14,040 nt of DNA, taken from positions 1-14,040 of the forward strand of contig NAVB01002382.1 of the NCBI GenBank assembly GCA_002179805.1, read 5' to 3'. Positions 1 to 8,410 of this stretch are shown here, piece after piece (position 1 is the first letter of the stretch; each line of letters starts with the position of its first letter). The notes below the pieces were generated by a model, which saw only the letters and a list, made by a program, of their open reading frames with translations, was not told the DNA's origin and did not search any database. Made by a program: the position numbers and the translations under genes. Source of the DNA: Acanthamoeba lenticulata. Lineage: Eukaryota > Discosea > Longamoebia > Acanthamoebidae.

Positions 1-65
1 ACACGACACGACACGACACGACACGACACGACACGACACGACACGACACGACACGACACGACACG
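1..65. repeat. (ACACG)13 pentanucleotide tandem repeat
   Basis: Thirteen perfect head-to-tail copies of ACACG fill the first 65 bases, and the array may continue to the left of the window. It directly precedes the prephenate dehydratase exon and is open in that gene's reading frame, where it would encode a Thr-His-Asp-Thr-Arg pattern. That pattern has no counterpart in prephenate dehydratases. I therefore infer that it lies in an intron ending near the AG at 69-70, or at a contig edge, and is not coding. Confidence 0.95.
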
Positions 66-70
66 CGCAG

Positions 71-577
71 AGGAGGCCGGGGCCGAGTCAGAGGAGGGCA
101 CAGTGAGCGCGGCGCTGGGGAGCAGCCTGCTGGCCACCGAGTACGGCCTCAAGGTCGTGCGACAGGGCATCCAGGACGACCCCAACAACACGACGCGCTT
201 CCTCGTCATCGCCAAGTCCTTCACGGGGCCCTCTGGTCGGGACAAGACGCTGCTCACCTTTGGCCTGCAGCACAAGGCGGGCTCCCTTGCGGCAGCCCTC
301 ACCATCTTCTCCAAGCATGGCATCAACATGAGGTCCGCTCTTTTTCTTCTTCTTCTTCGTCATCGTCGAAGTGGCTCATGTGACGGGTGTCGGCTACAGC
401 GGGATCGAGTCGTACCCAAACAAGAAGGAGCGGTGGTCGTACAACTTTCTCGTCGAGCTCGAGGGCCATGTGGAGGATACCAACGTGAAGGCGGCCCTCG
501 AAGAGCTCCGCCAGCTGCCGGCCACCTTCATCAACATCATCGGCTCCTTCCCCGAGGCCTATTCCTCCTCTTCATAG
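71..577 (+). CDS. Prephenate dehydratase, C-terminal part (ACT domain); 5' end outside window
   Basis: This is the 3' end of a prephenate dehydratase, which converts prephenate to phenylpyruvate in phenylalanine synthesis. Two exons are visible: about 71-332 and 400-577 (stop TAG 575-577), separated by a 67-bp GT-AG intron (333-399). Exon 1 carries the family motif DDPNNTTRFLVI; the TRF triplet holds the conserved catalytic Thr. An ACT regulatory domain follows, with KTLLTFGLQHKAGSLAAAL and HGINM. Exon 2 supplies IESYP, the core of the phenylalanine-binding motif, then the end of the ACT domain (NVKAALEELRQL, FINIIGSFPEAY). The join reads N-M-S-G-I-E-S, where many relatives have Thr/Ser-Lys/Arg, so the exact splice is slightly uncertain. 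The catalytic N-terminal lobe should lie left of the window; the frame stays open to base 1 through the ACACG repeat. The start at 71 assumes the AG at 69-70 is a splice acceptor. The ACT domain implies feedback control by phenylalanine. Confidence 0.85.
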
Positions 578-637
578 CCAAAGCGCCACATAATTGTACA
601 ATTTTCCAATTAAAAAAGTTTTTTGGCCATGTTTTGA
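578..637. other. Convergent intergenic spacer with A/T palindrome
   Basis: Only 60 bp separate the prephenate dehydratase stop from the homeobox gene stop on the other strand. The spacer holds a perfect 12-bp palindrome, AATTGTACAATT (592-603), and then an A-run/T-run pair (about 609-625) flanked by CCAATT and TTGG that could fold. No AATAAA is present on either strand. AATTAAAA (608-615, + strand) is the nearest A-rich candidate for 3'-end formation. The two transcripts very probably overlap or end almost back to back here. Confidence 0.6.
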
Positions 638-2021
638 TCAAAAGGTCGTTGCGGCTGGCTTTGCGCCCTCGGCTGGCGGCAGAGCAAGGGGCATGAAAGG
701 CCGTGGTGGTGCCAGCACAGGGCGACCTCGCCCGGCCAGCAAGGACGCTGCCACAGCAGCGTTGCTGTTGGGTCGCAGTGGTGTTGGCCCACCCCCACTT
801 CGGGTCAAAGCAGGCGCCAGTCGCACCACCGGCGCGGCGGCAGTCGGCCTCTGGCGGATGAGGGGTGCCATCTGCTTCAGCGGCACCTTATTGCTGCTGT
901 TGTTAATGTTAAGGGCTCCGCCAACGGTGCTTGCTGTGGTTTTGCCTGGGATATGGGGTAGAACAGGCCGCAGACCAGGAACCACCAGAGCTGGGGCCAG
1001 GCGAGTCGCGCTGGCCACCGCCATGGCGGTTGTCATAGGGGAACCGGCCGCCGCGGGCGTTTCGCGTGCTTCAATGGCGCCCCTTGAAGATGAAGCTTTG
1101 ACTGTCTCAGGTGATGCACACTTGGGCTTCTTGGGAGGACTGCAGACCGGAGAGCTGGGCTGATTGGGGCTCGAGCGCTTTAACTTGGCCCTATGGACGA
1201 AAGCATGATCAACCGAGAGCCGGGAGAACAACAAAGAGCTAGGATGGCAGTACCTCTTGTTTTGGAACCAGATCTGGACTCGGCGCGGTGTCATGCCCAG
1301 CTGCTGCGCCAACTGTTGGCGAACAGCCTGGTTGGGCATCGGGTCGACCTTGAACGTAGCCTCGAGGATGTCAAGCTCGTCGGGGGAGGTACGTCTGCGC
1401 TTCTTTCGTTGCGCCGAGAAGTAGGCCGCTGCTGCTTCCTCCTTGGATAGCGGTCTGGCCAGCTGGGCAGCTTGCTGTTGCTTGCTTAGCCCAACCAATA
1501 TACCGGCCAGATCATCCAAGTCGCTCACTTGCCTGCCACGGAAAATAAACCACAAAATGGTTGTTTGTAAAAAGGTAAGTATATCCTTTTCGAGAGTTAG
1601 CAGAAGTTAATGAAGGGGAAGGTAAATGAAGGGGAAGGGACACATCATTAATATTAAGGACCACACCCATCGTTGTAAAGATGGGAGGCGAGAAGAGACA
1701 TGGAGAAAAGAGTCCCGCATACCCGTCCTCGGTGCCTGGTTTGCTAGTTGGGGGCTGCTCTGTTTCATTCTCGTTTTTCTTGGCTGTCTCCTTCTTGAGC
1801 CCCTTACTCGGAACAACCAGGTAGGAGGACTTGCGGCTTCCACTGCTGTCGGGGCTGAGCCGCTTCCGGGACGAAGTAGCCGGCTTGGTTCCAGCAAGTG
1901 TGGGAGAAACAGATGTAGAGCTGGAAGATGTAGTTTCGGACTTCTTTCTCCTCAAGGGAATATCGAAGGTGTAGCGGGAGTCGAGCAGTGCCGTAAGGTC
2001 ATTCGTAATGCTGAAGTTCAT
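638..2021 (-). CDS. Homeodomain transcription factor (homeobox protein)
   Basis: Three exons on the minus strand give 376 aa: 2021-1723, 1532-1254 and 1190-638 (stop TGA 640-638). The GT-AG introns are 1533-1722 (190 bp) and 1191-1253 (63 bp). All three join in phase and the total is divisible by three. Residues about 141-200 form a homeodomain of normal 60-residue length with no TALE insertion. Canonical positions are present: R5, L16, F20, L34, L38, V45, W48, F49, Q50, N51, R53. The recognition helix reads VQIWFQNKRAKLKR. The second intron splits codon 53 of the homeodomain. A basic, Ser-rich N-terminus (RRKKSE, SSRKR, KGLKKETAKK) precedes it and suggests nuclear import. The C-terminal half is a low-complexity Ala/Pro/Arg region. 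It is expected to bind DNA in the nucleus; targets are unknown. Upstream of ATG 2021 the DNA turns AT-rich. Confidence 0.88.
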
Positions 2022-2466
2022 GACTTGCTAAGTCGCACAGATCTCGACACAAGAACACAATCTGTAAATCAAATGCTGCTGCGGATAGATAGATTGATTC
2101 AGAACAGCGAATTCAAAAGCCCTGAAGTGTAAGAAGTTGTGGCGACTTGCTTCTCTGTACCTCACAATATCGAGCGGCAGGCTATGGCACAGCAGGCGAG
2201 ACAGACGAATGTGTAATAAAGCGCTGGACGTTCGCCACCCTCTATTAATTTACCTATTCTAAGCGCCACGCCGTTTTGCCCAAACAAGCACCCACGCGTG
2301 CGAAGTGCGAATCGCCATTCATCCACGTCACCTTATTCCTTTTCAATAAATTTACAAAAATCAAATAAATTGAATTAAATTAACGATAAATTTACGACAA
2401 AAATGTGGTGTCTCTTTTTTGATGCGACGGAAGCACAGAAGAGGAGAGGACGTTCATGCGCGGCAC
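2022..2466. other. Intergenic: homeobox 5' flank and myosin 3' flank
   Basis: No gene is supported in these 445 bases. Both neighbours are on the minus strand, so this stretch should hold the 3' UTR and poly(A) site of the myosin gene at its right end and the promoter and 5' UTR of the homeobox gene at its left end. A strongly AT-rich block at about 2337-2404, rich in AATAAATTT-type words, is the likely transcript end of the myosin; on the minus strand it contains AATTTATTG and AATAAGG but no perfect AATAAA. I see no clear TATA box for the homeobox gene. Confidence 0.5.
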
Positions 2467-5400
2467 TTAAATGTCCTGGACGTAGTTGGCGGGTACCCAG
2501 CCTCGCTTGCCGCGGAGCTCGCCCTCCCACCAGCCACCGGGATCCTTCTGGTGGACGATGATGACGTCGCCCTCCTTGAACGTGAGCTCATCGTCCGTTT
2601 GCGCGTCGTAATCGTACATCGCCTTCACCTGAGGCTTGGCCGGAGCCGCGGGAGGCGCGGGAGCTGGGGCGGGCGCGCCGCGACCGGCGCCCATGCCGGG
2701 ACCGCCACGGCCAGCACCAGGGCCGCCCATGCCGGGACCACCACGGCCAGCGCCGGGGCCACCCATGCCGGGACCGCCGCGACCAGCGCCGGGGCCACCC
2801 ATGCCGGGACCGCCACGACCCATGCCAGGGCCGCCGCCACCCATGGCCGGACCGCCACGGCCAGTGCCGGGACCGCCAGGACCACCGCGACCCATGCCAG
2901 GGCCACCACGGCCGGCAGCCGGGCCGCCCATGGCCGAACCGCCACGACCCATACCAGGCCCGCCGCCGCCCATGGCCGGGCCGCCACGACCCATGCCGGG
3001 ACCACCGCGGCCGGCAGCCGGACCGCCGCCCATCGGGGGCATGGCAGCAGCGGGCTGGGCCACGGGCTGAGGCACGTGAGCCACAGGCTGTGCGGCGGGC
3101 TGCGAGTAGCCGCCGCCGCCCCTGCCGGCAGCACCTCGTCCGGCACCACCACCTCGTCCGGCGCCACCGTAGCCACCACCACCGCCGCCGCCGGGAGTCC
3201 AGTTGGGAGGCGACGAGTCTGTCATTGTTTGCGTTTTTTGTTGGCCGTGAGTGTTTGTTCGAGCCGAATAGCGCCTCCAGATGGCTGCGAAGAAGATGAA
3301 GAGAGGTGGTTTTCAAAGGGTACCAGTCTCCTTGGGCAGGCCCGTGGCGATGCCGATCTGGATGTTGGCGCGGCTCTTCTTGATGCTGGGCTGCGACGTC
3401 GCGCTCTCGTTCTTGGCAAAGGTGAGCCTCCTCTGCGCGCCGTTGGAGGCCTTGTACGAGATGCTGATGGACAGAAGAAAAACAAAATATCAGCAAGCGA
3501 GGCTCACACACAAGCGTGGCGTTTGGGACGTCGGAGACGCACTTGTCGTTGAAGTTGACGGGAAGGTCGCGGCCGCTGCCGAGCTTGTAGTTCTCCATGA
3601 GGAGGGCAACGAACTCGGTCTTGCGCTCGTTCTCAAAGACCATGTCGTACTGGTTGTGGTGGACGACGACGTAGTTGTCCTGGAGCGTCGAGAGCGAGAG
3701 CGAGGCGATCTCGTTCAGCGGGATGCGGCGCTTGAGCTGGTAGACCACTTGGTTGTTCTTCTTCTTGCGCATGGCAAAGTAGACGGCCTGGTCGGTGACG
3801 ATGAGGTCCCGGCGCTCGGGGCGGCCGCGGCGGTTGAGCACGAGGACCTGATCGGAGAAGGCCGTGGCTTCCTTGTCGCGGCCGGAGCCGCGGATGCAGT
3901 CGCGGAGCGGGTAGTTGTTGTCATAGTTGATGTAGTCAAACTCATACTTGCGGCTGATGGAAAGGCGCTGGCGCTCCTTGCGGCCCTTGAGGAGATCGGC
4001 GGCCATCTTGCGCTGCTCGAGCTGGTGCTTGCGCGACTTCCAGTGCTTCCAGGCCTTCTGGATGCGGAGCGTGCACTCGTAGTCCTTGCGGTCGAGGCAC
4101 TCCTCGAGGTGGAACAGGGTCTCCGGGTAGCGGATGAAGACCTTGCTCTTGCCCAGCTGCCACTGGCTCGTGTCCAGGCCGAGGTCGTTGAGCAGCGTCT
4201 GGCACCCGTCCTTGGGGGCGCCGGACCACTCGCCCCAGATGCCCCAGGTCTTGGGCGACAGCTTCTTGTAGCGCTTGAGGAAGCGGTCAAACTCGGCACG
4301 GTAGGCGAAACCAGCGCGACGCACGCGCACGTTCTCGAGGAGACCGAGGTACTGGATCTGGTGCTTGGTGCGGGTGGCATCCCATTCGTGGTAGGCCTTG
4401 TTGTCGTTGGGCTTGATGCAGCGGATGTAGTGCGGCGAGCAGCGCGAGAGGGCGTCCATGAGGGCGTCGCACGAGGTCTTGAGCTTGAAGCCGGCCGTGG
4501 TCGGGCGCTTCTTCTGCAGCTGCTTGGTGTCCTCGGGGAACCACGACACGAGCAGGCGGTTCTCGCTCTCCTGGATGACGGCGATGAGATCGTCAAACAG
4601 CGTGTCCTTGTTCTTCTCGCAGAAGCCCTCGGCCTCGTAGGTCACCTCGCCGGCGTAGTGCTTGATCGAGAAGGCGTTGTTCATGCCGCGGAAGTGCAGA
4701 TGCGACGGGAAGCCGCCCTGGCACTTCTGCAAGAACTTGGAGTCCATGCCGTCGGACTGGGCGTGCATGGTGAAGCAGATGTCGTCGAGCAGCGAGAAGA
4801 TGCCCGGCGGCCGCTTGCCCTCGATGAGCTCGCACACGATCTTGTTGTTGAAGTACTTGATGGGCGTCCACTGGATGCCCTCGTTCACGTACTCCTCCTG
4901 CTCGGCCTTGAGGGTCAGCTCGATGAAGTACTGCTGTAGCTTCTCGTTCACGTAGTTGATACAGAACTGCTCGAAGCCGTTGTGCTCAAAGATCTCGAAC
5001 CCGAAGATGTCGAGCACGCCGATCATGTTGTTGTTGTGGTCACCCGCGCCGCCCTGCTTCTGGAGCGCCTCGTTCACCTTGCTCACGATCCAGTCGAACA
5101 TGCGGCTGTAGATGGTCTTGGCCAGGGCGTCACGCGCCGACGTCGCCTGCTCCACGTTCTGGGGCACGTTGTAGGTCGACATCTTCTTGGCGCCGGCACC
5201 ACCCGTGTTGAGCACGCGGAACAGGAGGGCGTTCTTCAGCGCGAACGGCTCCACGCGCAGGTAGCTCGCCGCCAGGTTGAGGTCTGTTGTTGTTATTGTT
5301 GAGAGCCCAAACGTCATCGTTTTGTCAGGTGACAAGGCCAAACAAGACGACGACACATCGTGATGAAGAAGAGGCGTACAGGTCTCGTCGGCGACAGTGG

Positions 5401-6777
5401 CAGTGCCCTTGCCGCCGTCGTAGAAGGCGACGTTGCCGAGGTGCAGAATACCAGCCACGAGGTGGAAGACCGACTTCTGCTCGTCGGCGGTCATGCCCAT
5501 GACGTTCATGGCGTTCTGTGCACAGAAGAACACAAGGTGAGTAAGAGAAGAAAAAGAAAAGGAAAAAAGAAAAGAACGACTCACCCTGGTGTCGGCAAAC
5601 TCCTTGACGTCGTCGATACCATCAACGGTGTAGCACTGGCTTTGGTTCAAGTAGTTGAAGTGCTCGGGGCTGTAGAGCTGCATCTCCTCTACACGTGTCC
5701 AAGGAGCGGGCGACGTTGAGAAGATGAACGAGGAGATGTTAACAGCGAGGGGTGCAAAAACGTACGAGCTTCAGCGTCCGAAGCGCCAGCGAGAAGCTGG
5801 TAGAAGATGTGGAACGAGCGCTCGCCTCGCGTCTGGAAGACGACTCGCGACTAAAAAAGAAAAAGCGGTAGAGGAAGTGATGAGAAGAAGCCCATAGTGC
5901 ATGAAAGTGTCATACGACGCACCTTCTCGAGCAGGTAGTTGGTGATACGACCTCCGCAGGGCTCGCCGAGCCTGTTGAAGTGGATCTCGAAGTACTTACC
6001 GAAACGAGACGAGTTGTTGTTACGCAGCGTCTTGGCGTTACCAAAGGCCTCCAGGAGAGGGTTGGACTGTAGTGGTTTGCAAAAAGATTGTTTAGTCTCT
6101 TGTGAGAGAAAAAGAAAAAGAGACGGGGGGGGGAGATGAATTACCTCCAAGATGACATGCTTCACAAAGTCCACACCGCCCGAGTTGCCAGAGACAGCAG
6201 CGACGTACTGCATCACCAGCTTAGACGCTTCGGTCTTGCCGGCTCCCGACTCGCCCCTGCGAAGAAAAGAGAGATTAGCGCGAGGATGATGAATGCAAAG
6301 TGGCGGTTGGGGAAAACGTACGAAATGATGACACATTGGTTCAAGTTCTCGTTCTTCACGCCACGGTACGCGGCCTCGGCAAGAGCGTACACGTGGGGAG
6401 GTTGCTCGTGCTGGTATTTGCCTCTGTAAGAGTGCAGACACTCGTCGGTGAGGAGTGCATCGATACGTCGGAAGGGGTTGACCGAAATCAACACAGGGCC
6501 GATGTTGGTCTGTGGTCACGGAAGGAGGATCAGAGAGATGAAGCGGCCGAACGCAAAGAGTGCAAGAGAACATACATAGATGAGATCGTTAAAGTAACGC
6601 TTCTCCAAGTTGTTGCAAATGTCCTGTTCTGTGATCTTGGGCATGAGCACGAGGTCGTCCACACCTCTCTGCTCCACCGCTGCTTTGCCCTGCCATTTGT
6701 ACAAATTCCACAGTGTTCAGCCACGACCTTGGCCCATCCAAAACCACTTTGAGGTCAAGTACCATGCGAGGCTGCAT
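2467..6777 (-). CDS. Amoeboid long-tailed class I myosin heavy chain (myosin IB-like)
   Basis: Eleven minus-strand exons give about 1176 aa: 6777-6763, 6689-6576, 6509-6322, 6256-6145, 6066-5923, 5850-5766, 5688-5585, 5515-5380, 5283-3543, 3463-3324, 3218-2467. All introns are GT-AG (65-105 bp), phases match and the total is divisible by three. Motor domain: P-loop GESGAGKT (107-114), switch [10 protein letters not shown] (159-167), switch [11 protein letters not shown] (391-399). Ser335 in AKKMSTYNV sits exactly 16 residues before DALAK, so it is the TEDS-rule residue phosphorylated by PAK/Ste20-type kinases. One IQ motif (about 704-718, [12 protein letters not shown]) should bind a light chain. 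A basic, membrane-binding TH1 domain follows (about 725-925), then a Gly/Pro/Ala/Arg-rich GPA tail (about 930-1118) able to bind actin, then a C-terminal SH3 (1126-1176: MYDYDA, WWEGEL, PANYV). It is an actin motor of cortex and endocytic membranes. The AKKMS site fits myosin IB better than IC, from memory. Least certain is the 15-nt first exon. Confidence 0.93.
2691..3026 (-). repeat. GPA-tail coding minisatellite (36-bp and related units)
   Basis: Inside the last myosin exon the DNA is a degenerate tandem repeat of very high GC content. Its clearest part, about 2691-2820, repeats with a 36-bp period and encodes a 12-residue unit of the form [12 protein letters not shown]. The rest is built from shorter related blocks ([17 protein letters not shown]). 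Such repeats expand and contract by slippage, so tail length may differ between strains. On the plus strand the same repeat creates long proline-rich open frames that are not genes. Confidence 0.85.
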
Positions 6778-7436
6778 GTTTGCGAGTGATTGAAGATTTA
6801 CAGGGGCTACTCCACTAATTTACACGGCAACGAACGAGAGGTTCGATGTATTCAGGAATGCCTGACTGAGGGAAGGAATGGATGAGGCTGATGACAAAGG
6901 CCACGTCCTCTCGTTGATTCAACAGGCGTAAAAGGGCAACGGAACCACTTTCGCCTGGCTGCGTGTTTTGGCCCTCGTGTGCGGTGGTCGCGGTGGTTCT
7001 CGTACGGGGAGTTAAGGTGTCGCAGCCCCTCATTGAGCCAACCGCCAATGCGAGCTCGCCCCAAAGGCAGCTTTTTCCTGCCGCGCCAAATGAAGCCGTC
7101 TGTTGGCCCAGCTTCTGGTGCCTGGACAACAAGGGGCCACCCACACTGAAGAGGACGATCTACGTCTCGTCTGTGGAACCCTCCACCCTTGCAGGGCCAG
7201 GGCCAAGGGCCTGGGCTTGGTCCCCTCAAGTGGAGGAAGTTTGCTGGGATAGAGAGAGAGAGAGAGAAACTTGAACAAGGCAAAAGGCTACAATGGAAAG
7301 TGTTCTATCTTGGAATAAACTTTGGTTTCAAGCGTACACGAGAGGATGGAGCGCGACGAGACGTGCTCCACAGGAGAGACCACCATGATTATTGTTGTTA
7401 ATACTGCAGTAGTGTTACAGTCGCGGGTGCGGGTCC
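6778..7436. other. Intergenic: myosin 5' flank and ankyrin-gene 3' flank
   Basis: This 659-bp stretch lies between the myosin start and the ankyrin gene stop, both minus strand. It should carry the myosin promoter and 5' leader at its left and the ankyrin 3' UTR at its right. Several open frames of 80-143 codons exist on both strands, but none resembles a known family and none shows a spliced continuation, so I call no gene. Seen here: an (AG) dinucleotide run at 7251-7267, and ATTATT at about 7387-7392, which on the minus strand reads AATAAT, a possible weak poly(A) signal for the ankyrin gene. I see no TATA box. Confidence 0.5.
7251..7267. repeat. (AG)8.5 dinucleotide microsatellite
   Basis: Seventeen bases of uninterrupted AG repeat lie in the spacer upstream of the myosin gene. 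On the minus strand, the direction of myosin transcription, it is a CT-rich tract about 470 bp upstream of the start codon. Confidence 0.9.
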
Positions 7437-8177
7437 TCAATCGTCCTCGTCGTCCTCCATGAGGGCGGCCTCCTCCATGGCCCTCAGTAGTGGGTTCGTG
7501 GTGGCGCCTGCATAACAAAGAAGAGCGACCAACTTCAGTCGCGCACACGGTAACGAGACAGCAAGAGGGAACAAGAGGAAAGTGTTTTCTCAACACGTAC
7601 CGACTTCAGGAAGCGGCGTGCAGGCACGCTTGCAACCACCATCACGAGCCAGCTCAGAGGCAAGCTTGCCCTCGGCGTTGCGAGCCTTCCTGTCAGCGCC
7701 CGCAGCAACAAGCGCGCTGCAAGCCTGCGGGTGGTTGCGCCACGCGGCCTGCAAGTAATCACAAAAGTTTTTACTTTTGGATTAGACGAACAACAGATGA
7801 CAACATCATGAACTACGCGCACAGTGCAGGGATCTTGCTAAACAAAACAGCTACAACTTGGAGGGGAATGCACCTTGTGAAGGGGGGTGTCGCCATCCTT
7901 GGCCACAGCGTTAACATTGGCACCTCGGGAGACGAGGTATTCAATAGCCTCGGTATGACCACCGCTGGCAGCCCAGTGAAGAGCTGAGAAAAACATGTTA
8001 ACATGAGGGGGTAACAAAGAAACCAGATGATTCGGCAAGTAATGCACCAGTGCAGCCCAAATGGTCGACGCCGTTGACGGGCACGCCCTCCTCCAGGAAG
8101 CTCTCGAGCTGGGGGACCTGTCCGCGCTTGGCGAACTCGATCAGAAGGCGAAGGTTCTCGGCGGCGTCGTCTCCCAT
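7437..8177 (-). CDS. Small ankyrin-repeat protein
   Basis: Four minus-strand exons give 152 aa: 8177-8048, 7983-7874, 7748-7601, 7507-7437 (stop TGA 7439-7437). The GT-AG introns are 64, 125 and 93 bp; phases agree and the total is divisible by three. The protein is almost entirely ankyrin repeats, about three and a half units. The first is divergent (residues about 7-40, VPQLESFLEEGVPVNGVD). The second is classical (TALHWAASGGHTEAIEYL, RGANVNA). The third reads DGDTPLHKAAWRNHPQ with AGADRKARN, and a partial fourth begins GKLASELARD. A short helical, acidic tail ends in MEDDEDD. Ankyrin repeats are protein-binding scaffolds; no enzyme domain, signal peptide or membrane segment is seen, so a soluble adaptor is the reasonable guess and the partner is unknown. 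It is divergently arranged with the F-box/UBR gene, 233 bp between the start codons. Confidence 0.9.
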
Positions 8178-8410
8178 GTTTTTCAAGCTGAATGTGTGTA
8201 ATGGGGCTGGTGAATGTTGTGTTGATTGGTTACTCGCTGACAACGCTGCGCCAACACAGTCACCAAAGCCCGAAATTGGAGTGGCCGAGTAAACCGCAAG
8301 CCGCATCGTCGATGGCTCTCGAACCGCCGCCGTAGGCAGATAATCGGAAATTTCGCTCGGACAAGCGAACAACAGAATTGATCAAATCTGGCACGGCCCA
8401 AGGCAGCCTG
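8178..8410. promoter_or_regulatory. Divergent promoter region shared by ankyrin and F-box/UBR genes
   Basis: The two start codons point away from each other across 233 bp, so both promoters and 5' leaders must fit here. GATTGG at 8223-8228 is an inverted CCAAT element, in the direction of the minus-strand gene. I see no convincing TATA box. The assignment rests on gene arrangement more than on motifs. Confidence 0.5.

Noticed and set aside
1..65. ACACG array as a telomere or CRISPR-like repeat
   Set aside because: The unit is not a known telomere repeat, it adjoins a coding exon, and it has no spacers.
103..696. Continuous 197-codon frame from the prephenate dehydratase exon into the homeobox 3' end
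   Set aside because: It reads through the 333-399 intron in the wrong frame; the ACT domain is only completed by splicing into the frame that ends at 577.
594..1163. A 189-codon plus-strand frame over the homeobox gene
   Set aside because: It is antisense to the low-complexity C-terminal part of the homeobox exon and has no family features.
3222..3225. ATG at 3225 as the start of a separate SH3 protein
   Set aside because: The ATG is within the last bases of an intron (acceptor ATGACAG); the TH1 domain splices in phase into this exon, making it the myosin tail.
2419..3552. A plus-strand open frame of 377 codons rich in Ala/Thr/His/Gly, and a proline-rich one at 2636-3070
   Set aside because: Both are the complement of the GPA repeat region and run across the myosin SH3, GPA and intron sequences; the minus-strand reading gives a proper SH3 domain.
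3281..4939. A 552-codon open frame on the plus strand
   Set aside because: It lies exactly antisense to the large myosin exon, is rich in Leu/Val/Glu/Ala as expected from the complement of GC-rich codons, and has no recognisable domain.
6815..7283. Open frames of 82-143 codons on both strands in the spacer between myosin and ankyrin genes
   Set aside because: No similarity recognised, no consistent splice continuation, and overlapping frames on both strands have equal claim; GC-rich spacer gives such frames by chance.
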